The notes beneath the pieces are model-generated. The model was not told the DNA's origin. It searched no databases and saw nothing but the letters and a program-made list of their open reading frames with translations. This document shows, in pieces, positions 26,388-35,659 of a stretch of DNA of 64,000 bases. This DNA is from Prochlorococcus sp. AG-321-E21 (GTDB lineage: Bacteria; Cyanobacteriota; Cyanobacteriia; PCC-6307; Cyanobiaceae). Both the position numbers and the translations under genes were made by a program. Every line of letters begins with the position of its first letter. Within the stretch, counting starts at the first letter, position 1. The stretch spans positions 18,855 through 82,854 of the forward strand of contig QBXH01000003.1 in the NCBI GenBank assembly GCA_003283415.1, read 5' to 3'.

Positions 26388-27446
26388 CTAATTTTGAGTA
26401 ATTTTTGTATTTTCCATATTGTCAAAGGCTTGACCAATTTTCTTAAAGTCAAATCCCATAGCTCTTAGAGCATGCCATAAATGACCTTGTAAGAAAAAGA
26501 ATCCTAAATAGAAATGACCGTTTGCAAGCCATGCTCTTGAACTATATTGTCCGGAACCTAAATCAACACTATCAGTAAAATAAGGAGCAAATTGAAATTC
26601 AAGATTCAATGGTTCCCCATAAAGATCAACTGGATAAATAGTTGTATTGGAAGCACACCAGAATGCTGCAATAAATGCCATAAAGGAAACACCAACTACT
26701 GAATAAGAAAGAATAGCCTCTGCTCCAAGTAAACCTTTACCCTTGAATTCTGTATATTCTCCAAATTGTTTTGTACAAATATGGAAAACACCTCCGATAA
26801 TAGTTAGGAATGCAACAAAGGCATGCCCACCCATAATATCTTCTAAACTATCTATTTTTAAGAAATCAAATTGATGATTCCAAATAGCCGCAATATCTAA
26901 ATTGTAAATTACTTGTCTTGTTGAACCAATAGCAGGATCATAAATACCATGAATTCGAGCCCACTCAACAAACATGATCGCTCCAACTCCAAGGAAAATC
27001 AAATGATGTCCAAGTATGAAAGTCAATTTATCTGGATCATCCCATTCGAAATCAAAACTTTGTGGCTTACTTCCCTCTGGATAATCTCCAAGATCTCCTG
27101 CAAATTTATTGGAATGTAATAATCCACCAGCACCTAATACTGCTGAAAAGATAAGATGCAATGTGCAAATAACAACTATTCCGTAAGGCTCTGTGATGAC
27201 TCCATTTTCAATTCCACCAATCCCAATACCCGCCAGATGAGGTAAAACAATTGCTTTTTGAGCACCCATAGGAATGCTGGCGTCGTAACGAGCTAATTCA
27301 AATAATCCAAAAGCCCCTGCCCAGAACATCATTAAACCTGCGTGAGCAGCATGAGCAGCTATGAATTTACCTGAACGGCCAACAACACCAGAATTTCCTG
27401 CATACCAGTCATAGGTAGTGTCAGATTTTCCGTAGTTTTGTAACAC
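26388..27446 (-). CDS. pcb: Chlorophyll a2/b2-binding antenna protein Pcb
   Basis: A 352-residue six-helix antenna protein of the Pcb/IsiA family, the main light-harvesting complex of Prochlorococcus in place of phycobilisomes. The N terminus (YDWYAGNSGVVGRSGKFIAA, then HAAHAGLMMFWAGAFGLFEL) closely parallels CP43. Chlorophyll-ligating histidines recur in GHHLIFLGVGAIMF, MGGHAFVAFLTIIGGVFHIC and GHLWHALRAMGF. The large lumenal loop of CP43 is missing, as in all Pcb proteins. It lies 142 bases downstream of the flavodoxin gene on the same strand and has its own terminator. Confidence 0.95.
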   Translation of the reverse strand: MLQNYGKSDTTYDWYAGNSGVVGRSGKFIAAHAAHAGLMMFWAGAFGLFELARYDASIPMGAQKAIVLPHLAGIGIGGIENGVITEPYGIVVICTLHLIFSAVLGAGGLLHSNKFAGDLGDYPEGSKPQSFDFEWDDPDKLTFILGHHLIFLGVGAIMFVEWARIHGIYDPAIGSTRQVIYNLDIAAIWNHQFDFLKIDSLEDIMGGHAFVAFLTIIGGVFHICTKQFGEYTEFKGKGLLGAEAILSYSVVGVSFMAFIAAFWCASNTTIYPVDLYGEPLNLEFQFAPYFTDSVDLGSGQYSSRAWLANGHFYLGFFFLQGHLWHALRAMGFDFKKIGQAFDNMENTKITQN

Positions 27447-27588
27447 TTGATTTAAATAAACAGCAAATTGAGCATATTGCTAATTCGACTGATTTTCACA
27501 AGATCTTTACAGGCTTTAATTATTTATGTAAAAAAAACATGATTTGATATAACAAATGTTACAAAAAAACAAAGATATTCTTGAAGGA

Positions 27589-28113
27589 TTAACCCAAGGA
27601 AGGGATTTCCCCTTTAAGTTGAGAAGCCCAAGTCTCAAGACGAGAATCTGTTAAATCAGATTCACTATCTTCATCAAGTGGTAACCCACAAAAGCTTTCT
27701 CCTATAACACTTTTTGACTCATCAAATGTATATGCAGATTTATCAACGTAGCCAACCATATCGGCTCCTGCCTTTATGAAATAACTATGTAATTCTTCCA
27801 TTGCATCGCAATAGTTTTCTGTATAGGTAGATGAATCTCCTAACCCAAAAATGGCTACTTTTTTTCCTGACAAACTTAGTTCACCAATATCTTCTAATAT
27901 TGAGTCCCAAGCAGTTCCAGATCTTTCTTCATCTGCTCCAGTATTCCATGTAGGAATACCACAAATTATTCCATCTAGTCCTTCAAACTCTGAAAGATCA
28001 TCAACATCAGAAACATCTTTAGGTGATTCTGCTGAAGAAAGAAAGTTTTGAAGACGATCGGCTACGTCCTCTGTTTTTCCAGTTGTAGTTGCGTAATAAA
28101 TTCCTACGGTCAT
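27589..28113 (-). CDS. isiB: Flavodoxin
   Basis: A 174-residue long-chain flavodoxin that replaces ferredoxin as photosystem I acceptor when iron is short. The FMN phosphate loop is YYATTTGKTEDVADRL (residues 7-22, T-x-T-G-x-T). The two isoalloxazine loops are IPTWNTGADEERSG near 56-69 and FGLGDSSTYTENYCDAM near 94-110. Length is typical. It is immediately upstream of pcb on the same strand, recalling the isiA-isiB linkage of other cyanobacteria but with order reversed. No clear Fur box is seen in the 139 bases upstream. Confidence 0.95.
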   Translation of the reverse strand: MTVGIYYATTTGKTEDVADRLQNFLSSAESPKDVSDVDDLSEFEGLDGIICGIPTWNTGADEERSGTAWDSILEDIGELSLSGKKVAIFGLGDSSTYTENYCDAMEELHSYFIKAGADMVGYVDKSAYTFDESKSVIGESFCGLPLDEDSESDLTDSRLETWASQLKGEIPSLG

Positions 28114-28252
28114 AACTTCAAATTGTTTACACTAAAATAATAAAATTAAAATACGATAAATAAATTTATATAAAAACTTTTTCATGTATAATTTTATACA
28201 AATTTACGTAAAAGAATCTTCCTCTGGCAATTTAACTTAATCAAAATCTAAA

Positions 28253-28990
28253 ATGCTTCATAATAATATTCAAAATATTAATCTCGATAAGCTGATTAAA
28301 GATTTTAATTTAACAGGTTCAAAAAAATATAAATTAATTGTTTTATTGGGTTTATTAGGCGATTTTGATAGTTTTGAATACGCAATAAATTTAAAAAAAT
28401 TTATAAACAATAATCAAAATAAAAATATAGATATATTTGCAATCGCAATTGGCACTAAAATTGGTAAGGAAAAATTTTGTAAGTATACAGGATTTCCTAA
28501 TAATAATTTAAAAGTAGTTTCCGATAATAAAATTCATCAAGACCTTATGGTTTCAAAAGGGGTTGATATAGGTCTAGGAGGTTGGATCAACATATTGGTG
28601 ATGTTATCAGGAATAAACTCATTAAAAACGATTAGAGAAGTTGTTAGAGGCTATACAGGGGATAGGAATTCAAAGCAAATATTTTCTGACGACGATCAAA
28701 TAAATTTCCTTAATTTAATAAAATTTTCTGGAGTTTTTTTTAAATATTCTTGTGGTGATGGTTATTTAAGGCCTTTTGAATTGGCTACTTATAGATTAAA
28801 TAACATGTTAGAAATTATTAAACACTGGAATGACTATATTCTTGATATTGAATATCTTCCACAAAGGGGGGCTTCCTTTCTTTTAGACGATAAAGATAAA
28901 ATCATTTATAGTTATTTTTCCAATGCTGTGCTCGGTTATTCTTCTAAAATGGAAGACCCTACAAATTTTTTAATTGAAAAATGTAAATAA
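28253..28990 (+). CDS. Peroxiredoxin-like (AhpC/TSA family) protein
   Basis: A 245-residue thioredoxin-fold protein of the cyanobacterial peroxiredoxin-like group. Recognised segments are LLGDFDSFEYAINLKKF near residues 35-51, IAIGTKIGKEKFCKYTGFP near 69-87, REVVRGYTGDRNSKQIF near 131-147, and CGDGYLRPFELATYRLNNML. A single Cys in KFCKYTGFP is the candidate thiol, but it is not in the classic PxxxTxxC position. Reductase or sensor activity is therefore uncertain. It overlaps the semiSWEET gene by one base, so they form an operon. Confidence 0.82.
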   Translation: MLHNNIQNINLDKLIKDFNLTGSKKYKLIVLLGLLGDFDSFEYAINLKKFINNNQNKNIDIFAIAIGTKIGKEKFCKYTGFPNNNLKVVSDNKIHQDLMVSKGVDIGLGGWINILVMLSGINSLKTIREVVRGYTGDRNSKQIFSDDDQINFLNLIKFSGVFFKYSCGDGYLRPFELATYRLNNMLEIIKHWNDYILDIEYLPQRGASFLLDDKDKIIYSYFSNAVLGYSSKMEDPTNFLIEKCK

Positions 28991-29265
28991 TGGATTCTTT
29001 GAATATTGAATTTTTTGGGTATTTTGCAGCAATCTTAACTACAGCTGCTTTTCTCCCACAGTTAATTAAAACTTTAAAAACAAAAAAAGCAGAAGATGTA
29101 TCTTTTATCACATTAATAATGTTTATATCCGGTGTAGGTTCTTGGATTATTTATGGATACAAAATATCTTCATCACCAATTCTGATAGCAAACATAATTA
29201 CTTTTATATTAAATTTACTTATTTTAATTTCAAAAATATATTATTCCAAAAATATTAGATCGTGA
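28990..29265 (+). CDS. SemiSWEET-type transporter
   Basis: A 91-residue membrane protein with three helices (about 5-25, 37-56 and 62-83) and the PQ-loop motif FLPQLIKTLKTKKAEDVS near residues 21-38, as in bacterial semiSWEETs, which work as dimers and move sugars passively. Its start codon shares a base with the stop of the peroxiredoxin-like gene. Length matches the family. The substrate cannot be told from the sequence. Confidence 0.9.
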   Translation: MDSLNIEFFGYFAAILTTAAFLPQLIKTLKTKKAEDVSFITLIMFISGVGSWIIYGYKISSSPILIANIITFILNLLILISKIYYSKNIRS

Positions 29266-29347
29266 TAATTAATTATTCTAAAAGTATTAATTTATCCGAA
29301 AAATACAAAAATAAAGCCTATTATTAAAATCAAATAAAATTTAATTC

Positions 29348-29572
29348 TTGAAATCTTCGAAATGCTGGGTTTGGTTTAAAGGAAGTCTCAATGAAGGTGG
29401 ATACTGGAAAGAAGGTTTTAGTTGCACTATTGATGAAAAACCTGGAATATTAATAGAAAGCCCTTCATACATAACCTGCAGAGTTCCAAATTGGCGTGTA
29501 CTTACAAAAGAGCCTGAAGATTTAAAAAAAACTCCCTTGATTCCTGATAATGCAATTTGGAAAATAATTTAA
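29348..29572 (+). CDS. Small hypothetical protein
   Basis: A 74-residue protein rich in Trp and Cys (KCWVWFKGSLNEGGYWKEGF and CRVPNWRVLTKEPEDL). The only start in this frame is TTG. The pattern of conserved-looking tryptophans and prolines suggests a small beta-rich domain, but I recognise no family. It lies 82 bases after the semiSWEET gene on the same strand. Confidence 0.65.
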   Translation: MKSSKCWVWFKGSLNEGGYWKEGFSCTIDEKPGILIESPSYITCRVPNWRVLTKEPEDLKKTPLIPDNAIWKII

Positions 29573-29645
29573 GTTAAATTCAAAAAAATAATATATGTCC
29601 ATCAAATAGCTACCAATAAAGGTAAAATTACTTTATTGCAAATAA

Positions 29646-30566
29646 ATCAATACAATTTACGATCTTTTTATAAATATTATTCCTTTCTTATTTTTTGGTT
29701 TTTTTATTGGAAAAAGAAAACCAAAACTTTCAGAAACTATCGCTTTACCTCTTATTAAATACGGTATTCCTCTGAGCGTAATGGGCCTTTTATTAAAAGA
29801 GGGAATTGATCTAGATTTGATTAAAACCGCTTTAATTGCTTTTTTCTCAATTGGATTTTTAATAGTTCTAATTAATTATTTATCATTTTTAAGAACAAAA
29901 CTTCCTAATTACTCTTTGCAGTTGGCTGGTTTAATAGGTAATACTTCATTTCTTGGTATCCCAATTGCATTGGCCCTTCTTCCTACAAACACTATAAATT
30001 TTACAATAGGCTTTGATTTAGGAACTACTCTATTTGCATGGATATTTGGGCCCTTCTTTCTACAAAAAAAGAAAAACTCCAAAACTAACCTTAATTTTAA
30101 AGAACTTATAAATGCAATACTAAATAGCCCTGCCTCAAGAGGAATAGTAGGTGTTTTGATTGCTTATCTATTTGGGCTGGAGGACATATTAGGAGATTAT
30201 CTATGGATCCCAGCAAGAATAGTAATTGTTTTAGCAATCGTTGTTGTTGGGACGAGACTAGGAATAATAACAAATAGCAAAACTAAATTTTTTAATTTAA
30301 ATAAAGGGATTAAATATTCAATAATTTTAAAATTATTTATTTTCCCTTTTTTAATATTTATATTTTGCAAGATCTTAGGATTTAACTTAAATGAAACTTC
30401 AGCGGTGGTTCTTCAGGCAGGCACACCATCAGCAGTATCAACAATCTTGATGGCCGAGGCTTACAAAACAAATCAAAAGATTGCGGCTAAAATTCTTTTT
30501 ATAACAACATTAATTTCAATTATTACAATACCCTTCTTGGCTAATTTGATAAATCAATCTCAATAA
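29646..30566 (+). CDS. AEC-family (auxin efflux-like) carrier without a normal start
   Basis: A membrane protein of the AEC family with about nine helices. Family segments include LAGLIGNTSFLGIPIALALLP and LQAGTPSAVSTILMAEAY. The first ATG (29781) would remove the first helix. The frame is open back to 29646 and encodes INIIPFLFFGFFIGKRKP and KLSETIALPLIKYGIPLSVM, exactly the expected first helix and loop. No ATG, GTG or TTG occurs there, so the start is probably ATT, ATA or ATC, or the gene has lost it. The substrate is unknown. Confidence 0.78.
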   Translation: MNTIYDLFINIIPFLFFGFFIGKRKPKLSETIALPLIKYGIPLSVMGLLLKEGIDLDLIKTALIAFFSIGFLIVLINYLSFLRTKLPNYSLQLAGLIGNTSFLGIPIALALLPTNTINFTIGFDLGTTLFAWIFGPFFLQKKKNSKTNLNFKELINAILNSPASRGIVGVLIAYLFGLEDILGDYLWIPARIVIVLAIVVVGTRLGIITNSKTKFFNLNKGIKYSIILKLFIFPFLIFIFCKILGFNLNETSAVVLQAGTPSAVSTILMAEAYKTNQKIAAKILFITTLISIITIPFLANLINQSQ

Positions 30567-30677
30567 ATCTGAAATAACCTATCTCAATAAGCAGAAATAT
30601 TCATTGCCGACCACATATTTACTGATTATTGTAAATAATATATCCGGAAAATTACATAATGTCTTAAGATTTAAAGT

Positions 30678-30929
30678 ATGAAGTCAGTAAATCCTAAAAA
30701 TGAATATATTCCTCTAGATCTTAAAATCTCGGTAAGAAGAGATACCTTACGACTCATTTCAGAGATGGCTCGTGACATGGGGATAAGTATCAACGAGGTT
30801 TTCAGTTTTTTAGCGGAAGACTCCGTCATAGATTTAGAGTTACTGGATAATTTAAACAATGTAGAAATTCCTACTAAATGTAGTTTGGATGATCTTAAGA
30901 ATGAAATGCTTAAAAAAAAGCTTTGTTAA
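30678..30929 (+). CDS. Small hypothetical protein, possibly ribbon-helix-helix
   Basis: An 83-residue protein (MKSVNPKNEYIPLDLKISVR). The stretch LKISVRRDTLRLISEMARDM followed by GISINEVFSFLAEDS resembles a ribbon-helix-helix DNA-binding domain, with a short strand then two helices. The tail (SLDDLKNEMLKKKLC) is helical. It is not clearly part of any operon; its stop overlaps the end of the convergent glycosyltransferase gene. The DNA-binding suggestion is inference only. Confidence 0.62.
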   Translation: MKSVNPKNEYIPLDLKISVRRDTLRLISEMARDMGISINEVFSFLAEDSVIDLELLDNLNNVEIPTKCSLDDLKNEMLKKKLC

Positions 30930-32731
30930 AATTTCTCGACTTGTTTATTTCTCCAGTTAGCTTCAAAACCACTACTTAGCAAATCTGTTGCTTGAGCATT
31001 TAAATCACTTTTTTTGATCCTCCATAGATTATAAATTCCATGAGATCCTAATTTCTGATGGTTTATATTTGACCAATGTTCTTCTCTGGATGAATATTTA
31101 TCTATAACAACCAGAAAGTATTCATTATCATAGTTGGGTTCATCTTGAAAATTAATCCTTCTATCAGAGTTAAATCTCTCAAACAAATTAAGTATTCCCT
31201 CTTTAGAACTGGATTCATAAAAAACTATCTGTTTAGTATAAAAATGCAATGATGGTTTTCTTATTCCAATCATTGCTAGAGTTTCACCTCCCTGACGAGT
31301 ATTTAAAATTTGTTTAGAGATATTGCGTAGGGGTAATTGTCTGTAGGTGTCTGCTAATTTTCTAATTGGGGGCATCAAAAATGCTTGCCCCAGAAATAAA
31401 AGTACTTGAAGATAAAGAAGAATTTTTTGAGATCTAAAGAAAAACAAAACTAAGCCAACAAACGTAAAAGAAAAGAAAAACATTCTTGCTTTAAGAATTA
31501 TTCCAGAGCTCAATAAGTTCGAAGCAAGATTTGGCATCTCAGGATCATTTATTGTGTTCAACCAAAAATTCGATAAAAATAACGCTATTGAGAACCCAAG
31601 AAGAATTAAAAGATTAATAATCCACAAAGATGAAAATGTTTTTTTTCGATTTTGAAGCTTAGCAAAACTATTACTTATAAGAATCGCTGCTGCTGGAATT
31701 GAAGGAAGCCAGTAGCTTGGTAGTTTTGTTGCAGAAATGCTAAAAAAAATAAAAACGGAACCTAACCAACATAAACAATAAATAAATAAACTTTCTGAAG
31801 GGATGCAACCTTTTTTTAAACTATTTATTAAGTCTTTAAAAGCCTCAAATATTCCATGTAATAAAAAAGGAGTAAATGGTAATGATCCTATAATCATCAC
31901 ATAAAAAAAGAACCAAAAAGGTTCTGCATGATTATTAACTACTGATGTATATCTCTGGAAATTATGATATCCAAAAAAACTATCCCAAAAGGGTTTACCT
32001 TCCTTTATTAGCTCTAAAAAATACCACGGTAAACTTATTAAAACAGTAACTAATAAACCTCTTTTAGGTTTTATTTTGTCAAGCAAATTCTTCCAATCTT
32101 TTTGAATGAGCAAAAAAGATGAGAGAGTCAAAGCTGCAAGGACAAAAGCTACTGGTCCTTTAGTTAAAATTGCAAGCCCTAGAAAAAACCATGGAGATAT
32201 ACAATTTCCTTTTTTATTACTAGCCATTCTTCTCCAAAACAAAAGAAGACTTATCCCTAAAGTCCCGCATAAAAGAGCATCGCTTACAGCAGTTCTACTC
32301 CAAACAATTATTAATGGAGACAAGGCAAAGCCCAAAGAAGCCACTATTGGAGTAGCTAATTTTCTTTCACCATTTTGAGGCCAACAGTAAATTGTATCTC
32401 CGATCATTAGCATCAGAAATAATGAGGCCAATGCTGAAGGAAGTCTTGCTGAAATTGTTCCAAAGCTATCCCATACTTCGTTATTAGGCATGGAATAGAA
32501 CAAGCCCATTAGCCAATATATGAGAGGTGGTTTATCAAACCGAAAAATCCCATTTACTTTTGGAGTTAACCAATCGCCAGATTCACTCATTGCTTTCCCT
32601 GCTGCTGCAAAAAGAGGAGGAGTTTCATCTACTAATCCAGTAGAGCCTAAACCTAAAATAAATATTATTATTCCAAAGATTAAAATAACTAAAAAATTTA
32701 ATAGCCTTTTTTTTGACTTAATAATTAACAT
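30926..32731 (-). CDS. ArnT/PMT-type glycosyltransferase (GT39-like)
   Basis: A 601-residue integral membrane glycosyltransferase of the dolichyl-phosphate-mannose mannosyltransferase/ArnT type, using a polyprenyl-phosphate sugar donor. About twelve membrane helices are visible. The first loop carries the hallmark acidic motif near residue 34 (LVDETPPLFAAAGKAMSES) and FDKPPLIYWLMGLFYSMP. The C-terminal ~200 residues form a periplasmic domain. It overlaps the GT4 gene upstream by 7 bases and is probably cotranscribed with it. Acceptor may be lipid A or a surface glycan. Confidence 0.85.
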   Translation of the reverse strand: MLIIKSKKRLLNFLVILIFGIIIFILGLGSTGLVDETPPLFAAAGKAMSESGDWLTPKVNGIFRFDKPPLIYWLMGLFYSMPNNEVWDSFGTISARLPSALASLFLMLMIGDTIYCWPQNGERKLATPIVASLGFALSPLIIVWSRTAVSDALLCGTLGISLLLFWRRMASNKKGNCISPWFFLGLAILTKGPVAFVLAALTLSSFLLIQKDWKNLLDKIKPKRGLLVTVLISLPWYFLELIKEGKPFWDSFFGYHNFQRYTSVVNNHAEPFWFFFYVMIIGSLPFTPFLLHGIFEAFKDLINSLKKGCIPSESLFIYCLCWLGSVFIFFSISATKLPSYWLPSIPAAAILISNSFAKLQNRKKTFSSLWIINLLILLGFSIALFLSNFWLNTINDPEMPNLASNLLSSGIILKARMFFFSFTFVGLVLFFFRSQKILLYLQVLLFLGQAFLMPPIRKLADTYRQLPLRNISKQILNTRQGGETLAMIGIRKPSLHFYTKQIVFYESSSKEGILNLFERFNSDRRINFQDEPNYDNEYFLVVIDKYSSREEHWSNINHQKLGSHGIYNLWRIKKSDLNAQATDLLSSGFEANWRNKQVEKF

Positions 32732-33819
32732 TTAGGAAAATTTTGAGATTGATATTCTTTAATAACTTTATTAAGCCAACTGATAACTTTACCAGCAAAT
32801 ATATCTGAAGAAGCATTATTTTCTACCCATTCTCTACAATTTTTTCGGTCGATTTTATTAATGATCTTCAAGTAATTAAGAACGCTTTCCTTATCATCAG
32901 GGTTAGCGAGGTAACCTGTTTTGCTGTGTTGGATTATTTCACTTGGCCCTCCCCTTTTATATGCAACAACAGGCACTCCACACGCCAATGCTTCAACAAC
33001 TACATTTCCATAAGCTTCGTTCCATTTTGGAGTATTAAGTAAAGCTCTACAAGTTCCAAGTTCTTTCTGCAATTTATCTGTTTCTAAGAAACCCTTCCAT
33101 TCTAAAATCCCTGGAAATAATTTTTCTATCTTTAATGCATATGATTCATCTTGAACTATTCCCCAAACATTAAGTTTTTCTCCGAGAGCGCTAGCTACAT
33201 ATGCTGCATCCTCTAAACCTTTTTCAGGTGCTACTCTTCCTACCCAACCTAAGGGGCCATTTTTACAATCTTGAAATATATAATTATCTAAATTAAATCC
33301 ATTACCAATAACTATTGGGTTTTCAATAAACGGATAATCGGAAGCTTGTAACTTTGAATGAAAAGCAAAGTTATTAGGAAATTTGGAATAAACTTTTGAA
33401 ATTAAATTTCTTATGACAAAACTTTCGGAGCCCATACTAATAAGATGAGCAATTGGAATCTTTATATTTAGAGTCATCCAAATCGGTAGCCAATCATAAG
33501 AAAAATTCAAAATAATATCTGCTTTTTCTCCAATATCTATAGCCTTCTCAATCATTTCTGATAATAGTGAATCATTAGGAATGCTTACAGGCGAATAATA
33601 ATCTTGATGTTGCCAACTTTTTTGCTCTTCTCCTTCTCCAAAATGTAGTTTTACTTTTTTACTGTCTTCAACCAATTTAGAATTGTTTGGGGCAACTACA
33701 TCTACTGTGTGACCTTTTACAATCAAACCAGTCAATAAAGAATTTAGAGTGAGCTCTACTCCTCCACCTTTACCACTTCCTAAGAAACCAATAGGCGTAC
33801 TAATTAAAACTATATGCAT
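32725..33819 (-). CDS. Glycosyltransferase family 4
   Basis: A 364-residue GT-B glycosyltransferase. The N-terminal domain opens with VLISTPIGFLGSGKGGGVEL, a typical acceptor-side glycine loop. The donor-binding C-terminal domain has GWVGRVAPEKGLEDA near residue 190 and the EX7E element PKWNEAYGNVVVEALACGVPVVAY near 280. These support a retaining GT4 enzyme using a nucleotide sugar. It lies upstream of the ArnT-like gene, overlapping by 7 bases, and 28 bases after a DMT exporter gene, all on the minus strand. Confidence 0.88.
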   Translation of the reverse strand: MHIVLISTPIGFLGSGKGGGVELTLNSLLTGLIVKGHTVDVVAPNNSKLVEDSKKVKLHFGEGEEQKSWQHQDYYSPVSIPNDSLLSEMIEKAIDIGEKADIILNFSYDWLPIWMTLNIKIPIAHLISMGSESFVIRNLISKVYSKFPNNFAFHSKLQASDYPFIENPIVIGNGFNLDNYIFQDCKNGPLGWVGRVAPEKGLEDAAYVASALGEKLNVWGIVQDESYALKIEKLFPGILEWKGFLETDKLQKELGTCRALLNTPKWNEAYGNVVVEALACGVPVVAYKRGGPSEIIQHSKTGYLANPDDKESVLNYLKIINKIDRKNCREWVENNASSDIFAGKVISWLNKVIKEYQSQNFPKC

Positions 33820-33847
33820 TCTTAAAAGCTGTTTTCCTATTCAACTA

Positions 33848-34789
33848 CTAAATACTAGTCTTAGTATTTGAAAGTTCCCACAAAGATTTTCTCTGGCTAA
33901 CAAAGAAAACTGACATTAAGACAAAAACTACTCCTATCCATTGAATGATTGTTAATCTTTCATTAAGGTAGATACCACCACTTAGGAGTGCAAATATAGG
34001 CGTTAAAAAAGCAAGAGTGCTAAATCCTGTTATTTCTTTATTATTTGCAAAATAGAAAAACAATCCATATGCTAAAGCGCCTCCAAAGACAGTTGAAAAT
34101 GACATCAGTCCCCACTCAAATATTGACCAATTCGGTATCAATTGAAAGTTTGTTTGGAAGCAATGTTTAAGAATAAGAGGGAAACTTCCTAAAACCATAT
34201 GCCATCCAGTTACGGCAACAGGATCACTTTTAGTACATGTGAATCTAATCAAAATTGTTCCTAGTGCCATTGCTAGAGAGGCACCAAGCATCCATAATTC
34301 TCCAACATTAAATGCGATATCACTAATACTTTTATCAGACATTAACCACCAACTCTCCAACAGTTCTTTTGGAACTCCTAAAAAAATTATTCCACCTAAG
34401 CCAAAAAGTAAACCTAGCCATCCTATTGGATTAATTAAATTACCAAATATTGCTCTTGCCAAGAGTGCTACTAGCAAAGGTTGAGAATCAATCAGAACAG
34501 AACCCAGACCAGCCCCTGTCTCTGAAATTCCATATGTTAAAAATAATTGAAAAAAAGTTGCGTCTACGATTGTAAACACGAGGAACCATTTCAAGTCGCA
34601 CTTATAAATTTTTAAATCTCTTTTTAATAAATATGTTGTAACAAGAACAAGAATTCCTGCAGGGAGTAATCTTAATGAAGCTACTAAATCAGGTCCAGCA
34701 CTAGATACTAAAGGTGTCATAGCTGCCATTGAAGTTCCCCAGAGGGCAAAAGGGAGTATCATTAAAAACAAATTTAGGATTGAATTCAT
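33848..34789 (-). CDS. DMT/EamA-family exporter
   Basis: A 313-residue membrane protein with ten helices in two EamA repeats (MILPFALWGTSMAAM at the start of the first; LWMLGASLAMALGTILIRF at the second). Members export amino acids, nucleotides or other metabolites; the substrate here is unknown. It is the first gene of a minus-strand set with the GT4 and ArnT-like genes, and divergent from sppA. Confidence 0.88.
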   Translation of the reverse strand: MNSILNLFLMILPFALWGTSMAAMTPLVSSAGPDLVASLRLLPAGILVLVTTYLLKRDLKIYKCDLKWFLVFTIVDATFFQLFLTYGISETGAGLGSVLIDSQPLLVALLARAIFGNLINPIGWLGLLFGLGGIIFLGVPKELLESWWLMSDKSISDIAFNVGELWMLGASLAMALGTILIRFTCTKSDPVAVTGWHMVLGSFPLILKHCFQTNFQLIPNWSIFEWGLMSFSTVFGGALAYGLFFYFANNKEITGFSTLAFLTPIFALLSGGIYLNERLTIIQWIGVVFVLMSVFFVSQRKSLWELSNTKTSI

Positions 34790-34841
34790 TGAGTCTGCTG
34801 ATAGTCTTTTAAAAGTAGATTCATAATTAGTACCTTAAAAA

Positions 34842-35651
34842 ATGATTTGGCCTTTTAGACGTAAGTCAAAAAAAAGAATGGCTCGTATAGTAATTGATGA
34901 GCCAATCACAAGTTCAACTAGAGTTTCTGTCCTCAAATCTCTTAAGCATATTGAGGATAGAGAATTCCCTGCTCTTATACTGAGAATTGATTCTCCAGGA
35001 GGTACCGTTGGTGATAGCCAAGAAATATATTCTGCTATTAAAAGATTAAAGGAGAAAGGATGTAAAGTGGTCGCAAGTTTTGGAAACATATCAGCTTCTG
35101 GTGGTGTGTACATCGGCGTAGCTTCCGATAAAATTGTAGCTAATCCAGGAACTATAACGGGCTCAATTGGAGTAATTATAAGAGGAAATAATTTGTCTGA
35201 ACTTTTGAAAAAAATAGGTATTAAGTTTGAGACAGTCAAAAGTGGGATTTATAAGGATATTCTTTCACCAGATAAACCCTTAAGTAATGAAGGGAGAGAT
35301 CTCTTACAAGGATTAATTGATGAAAGTTATAAACAATTTACTGAAGCTGTTGCAGAGGGGAGAAATTTACTCGTAGAAGATGTGAAGAAATTTGCAGATG
35401 GAAGAATCTTTACTGGAACACAAGCTAAAGAACTGGGATTAGTTGACAAAATTGGAGATGAGTTTGTTGCAAGAGAGCTTGCAGCAGAGATGGTGAAAAT
35501 CGATCCAAAAATACAACCTGTAACTTTTGGTAAGAAGAAAAAGAAAATATTAGGATTATTACCAGGAAGTAAAATTATCGAGAAGATAATTCAAAATATA
35601 TTCCTTGAAGTGAATTCATCTAATAAAATCCTTTGGTTATATAAACCTTAA
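34842..35651 (+). CDS. sppA: Signal peptide peptidase SppA (short form)
   Basis: A 269-residue serine protease of the SppA/SohB clan. SPGGTVGDSQEIYSAIKRLKEKG near residues 50-72, the catalytic serine in SASGGVYIGVASDKIVANPG near 86-105, and the Lys in the conserved KSGIYKDILSPDKP near 143-156 all fit. There is no obvious long N-terminal anchor; only a short start. It would clear signal peptides after secretion. It precedes aroH by 8 bases. Confidence 0.9.
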   Translation: MIWPFRRKSKKRMARIVIDEPITSSTRVSVLKSLKHIEDREFPALILRIDSPGGTVGDSQEIYSAIKRLKEKGCKVVASFGNISASGGVYIGVASDKIVANPGTITGSIGVIIRGNNLSELLKKIGIKFETVKSGIYKDILSPDKPLSNEGRDLLQGLIDESYKQFTEAVAEGRNLLVEDVKKFADGRIFTGTQAKELGLVDKIGDEFVARELAAEMVKIDPKIQPVTFGKKKKKILGLLPGSKIIEKIIQNIFLEVNSSNKILWLYKP

Positions 35652-35659
35652 ATCCAAGA

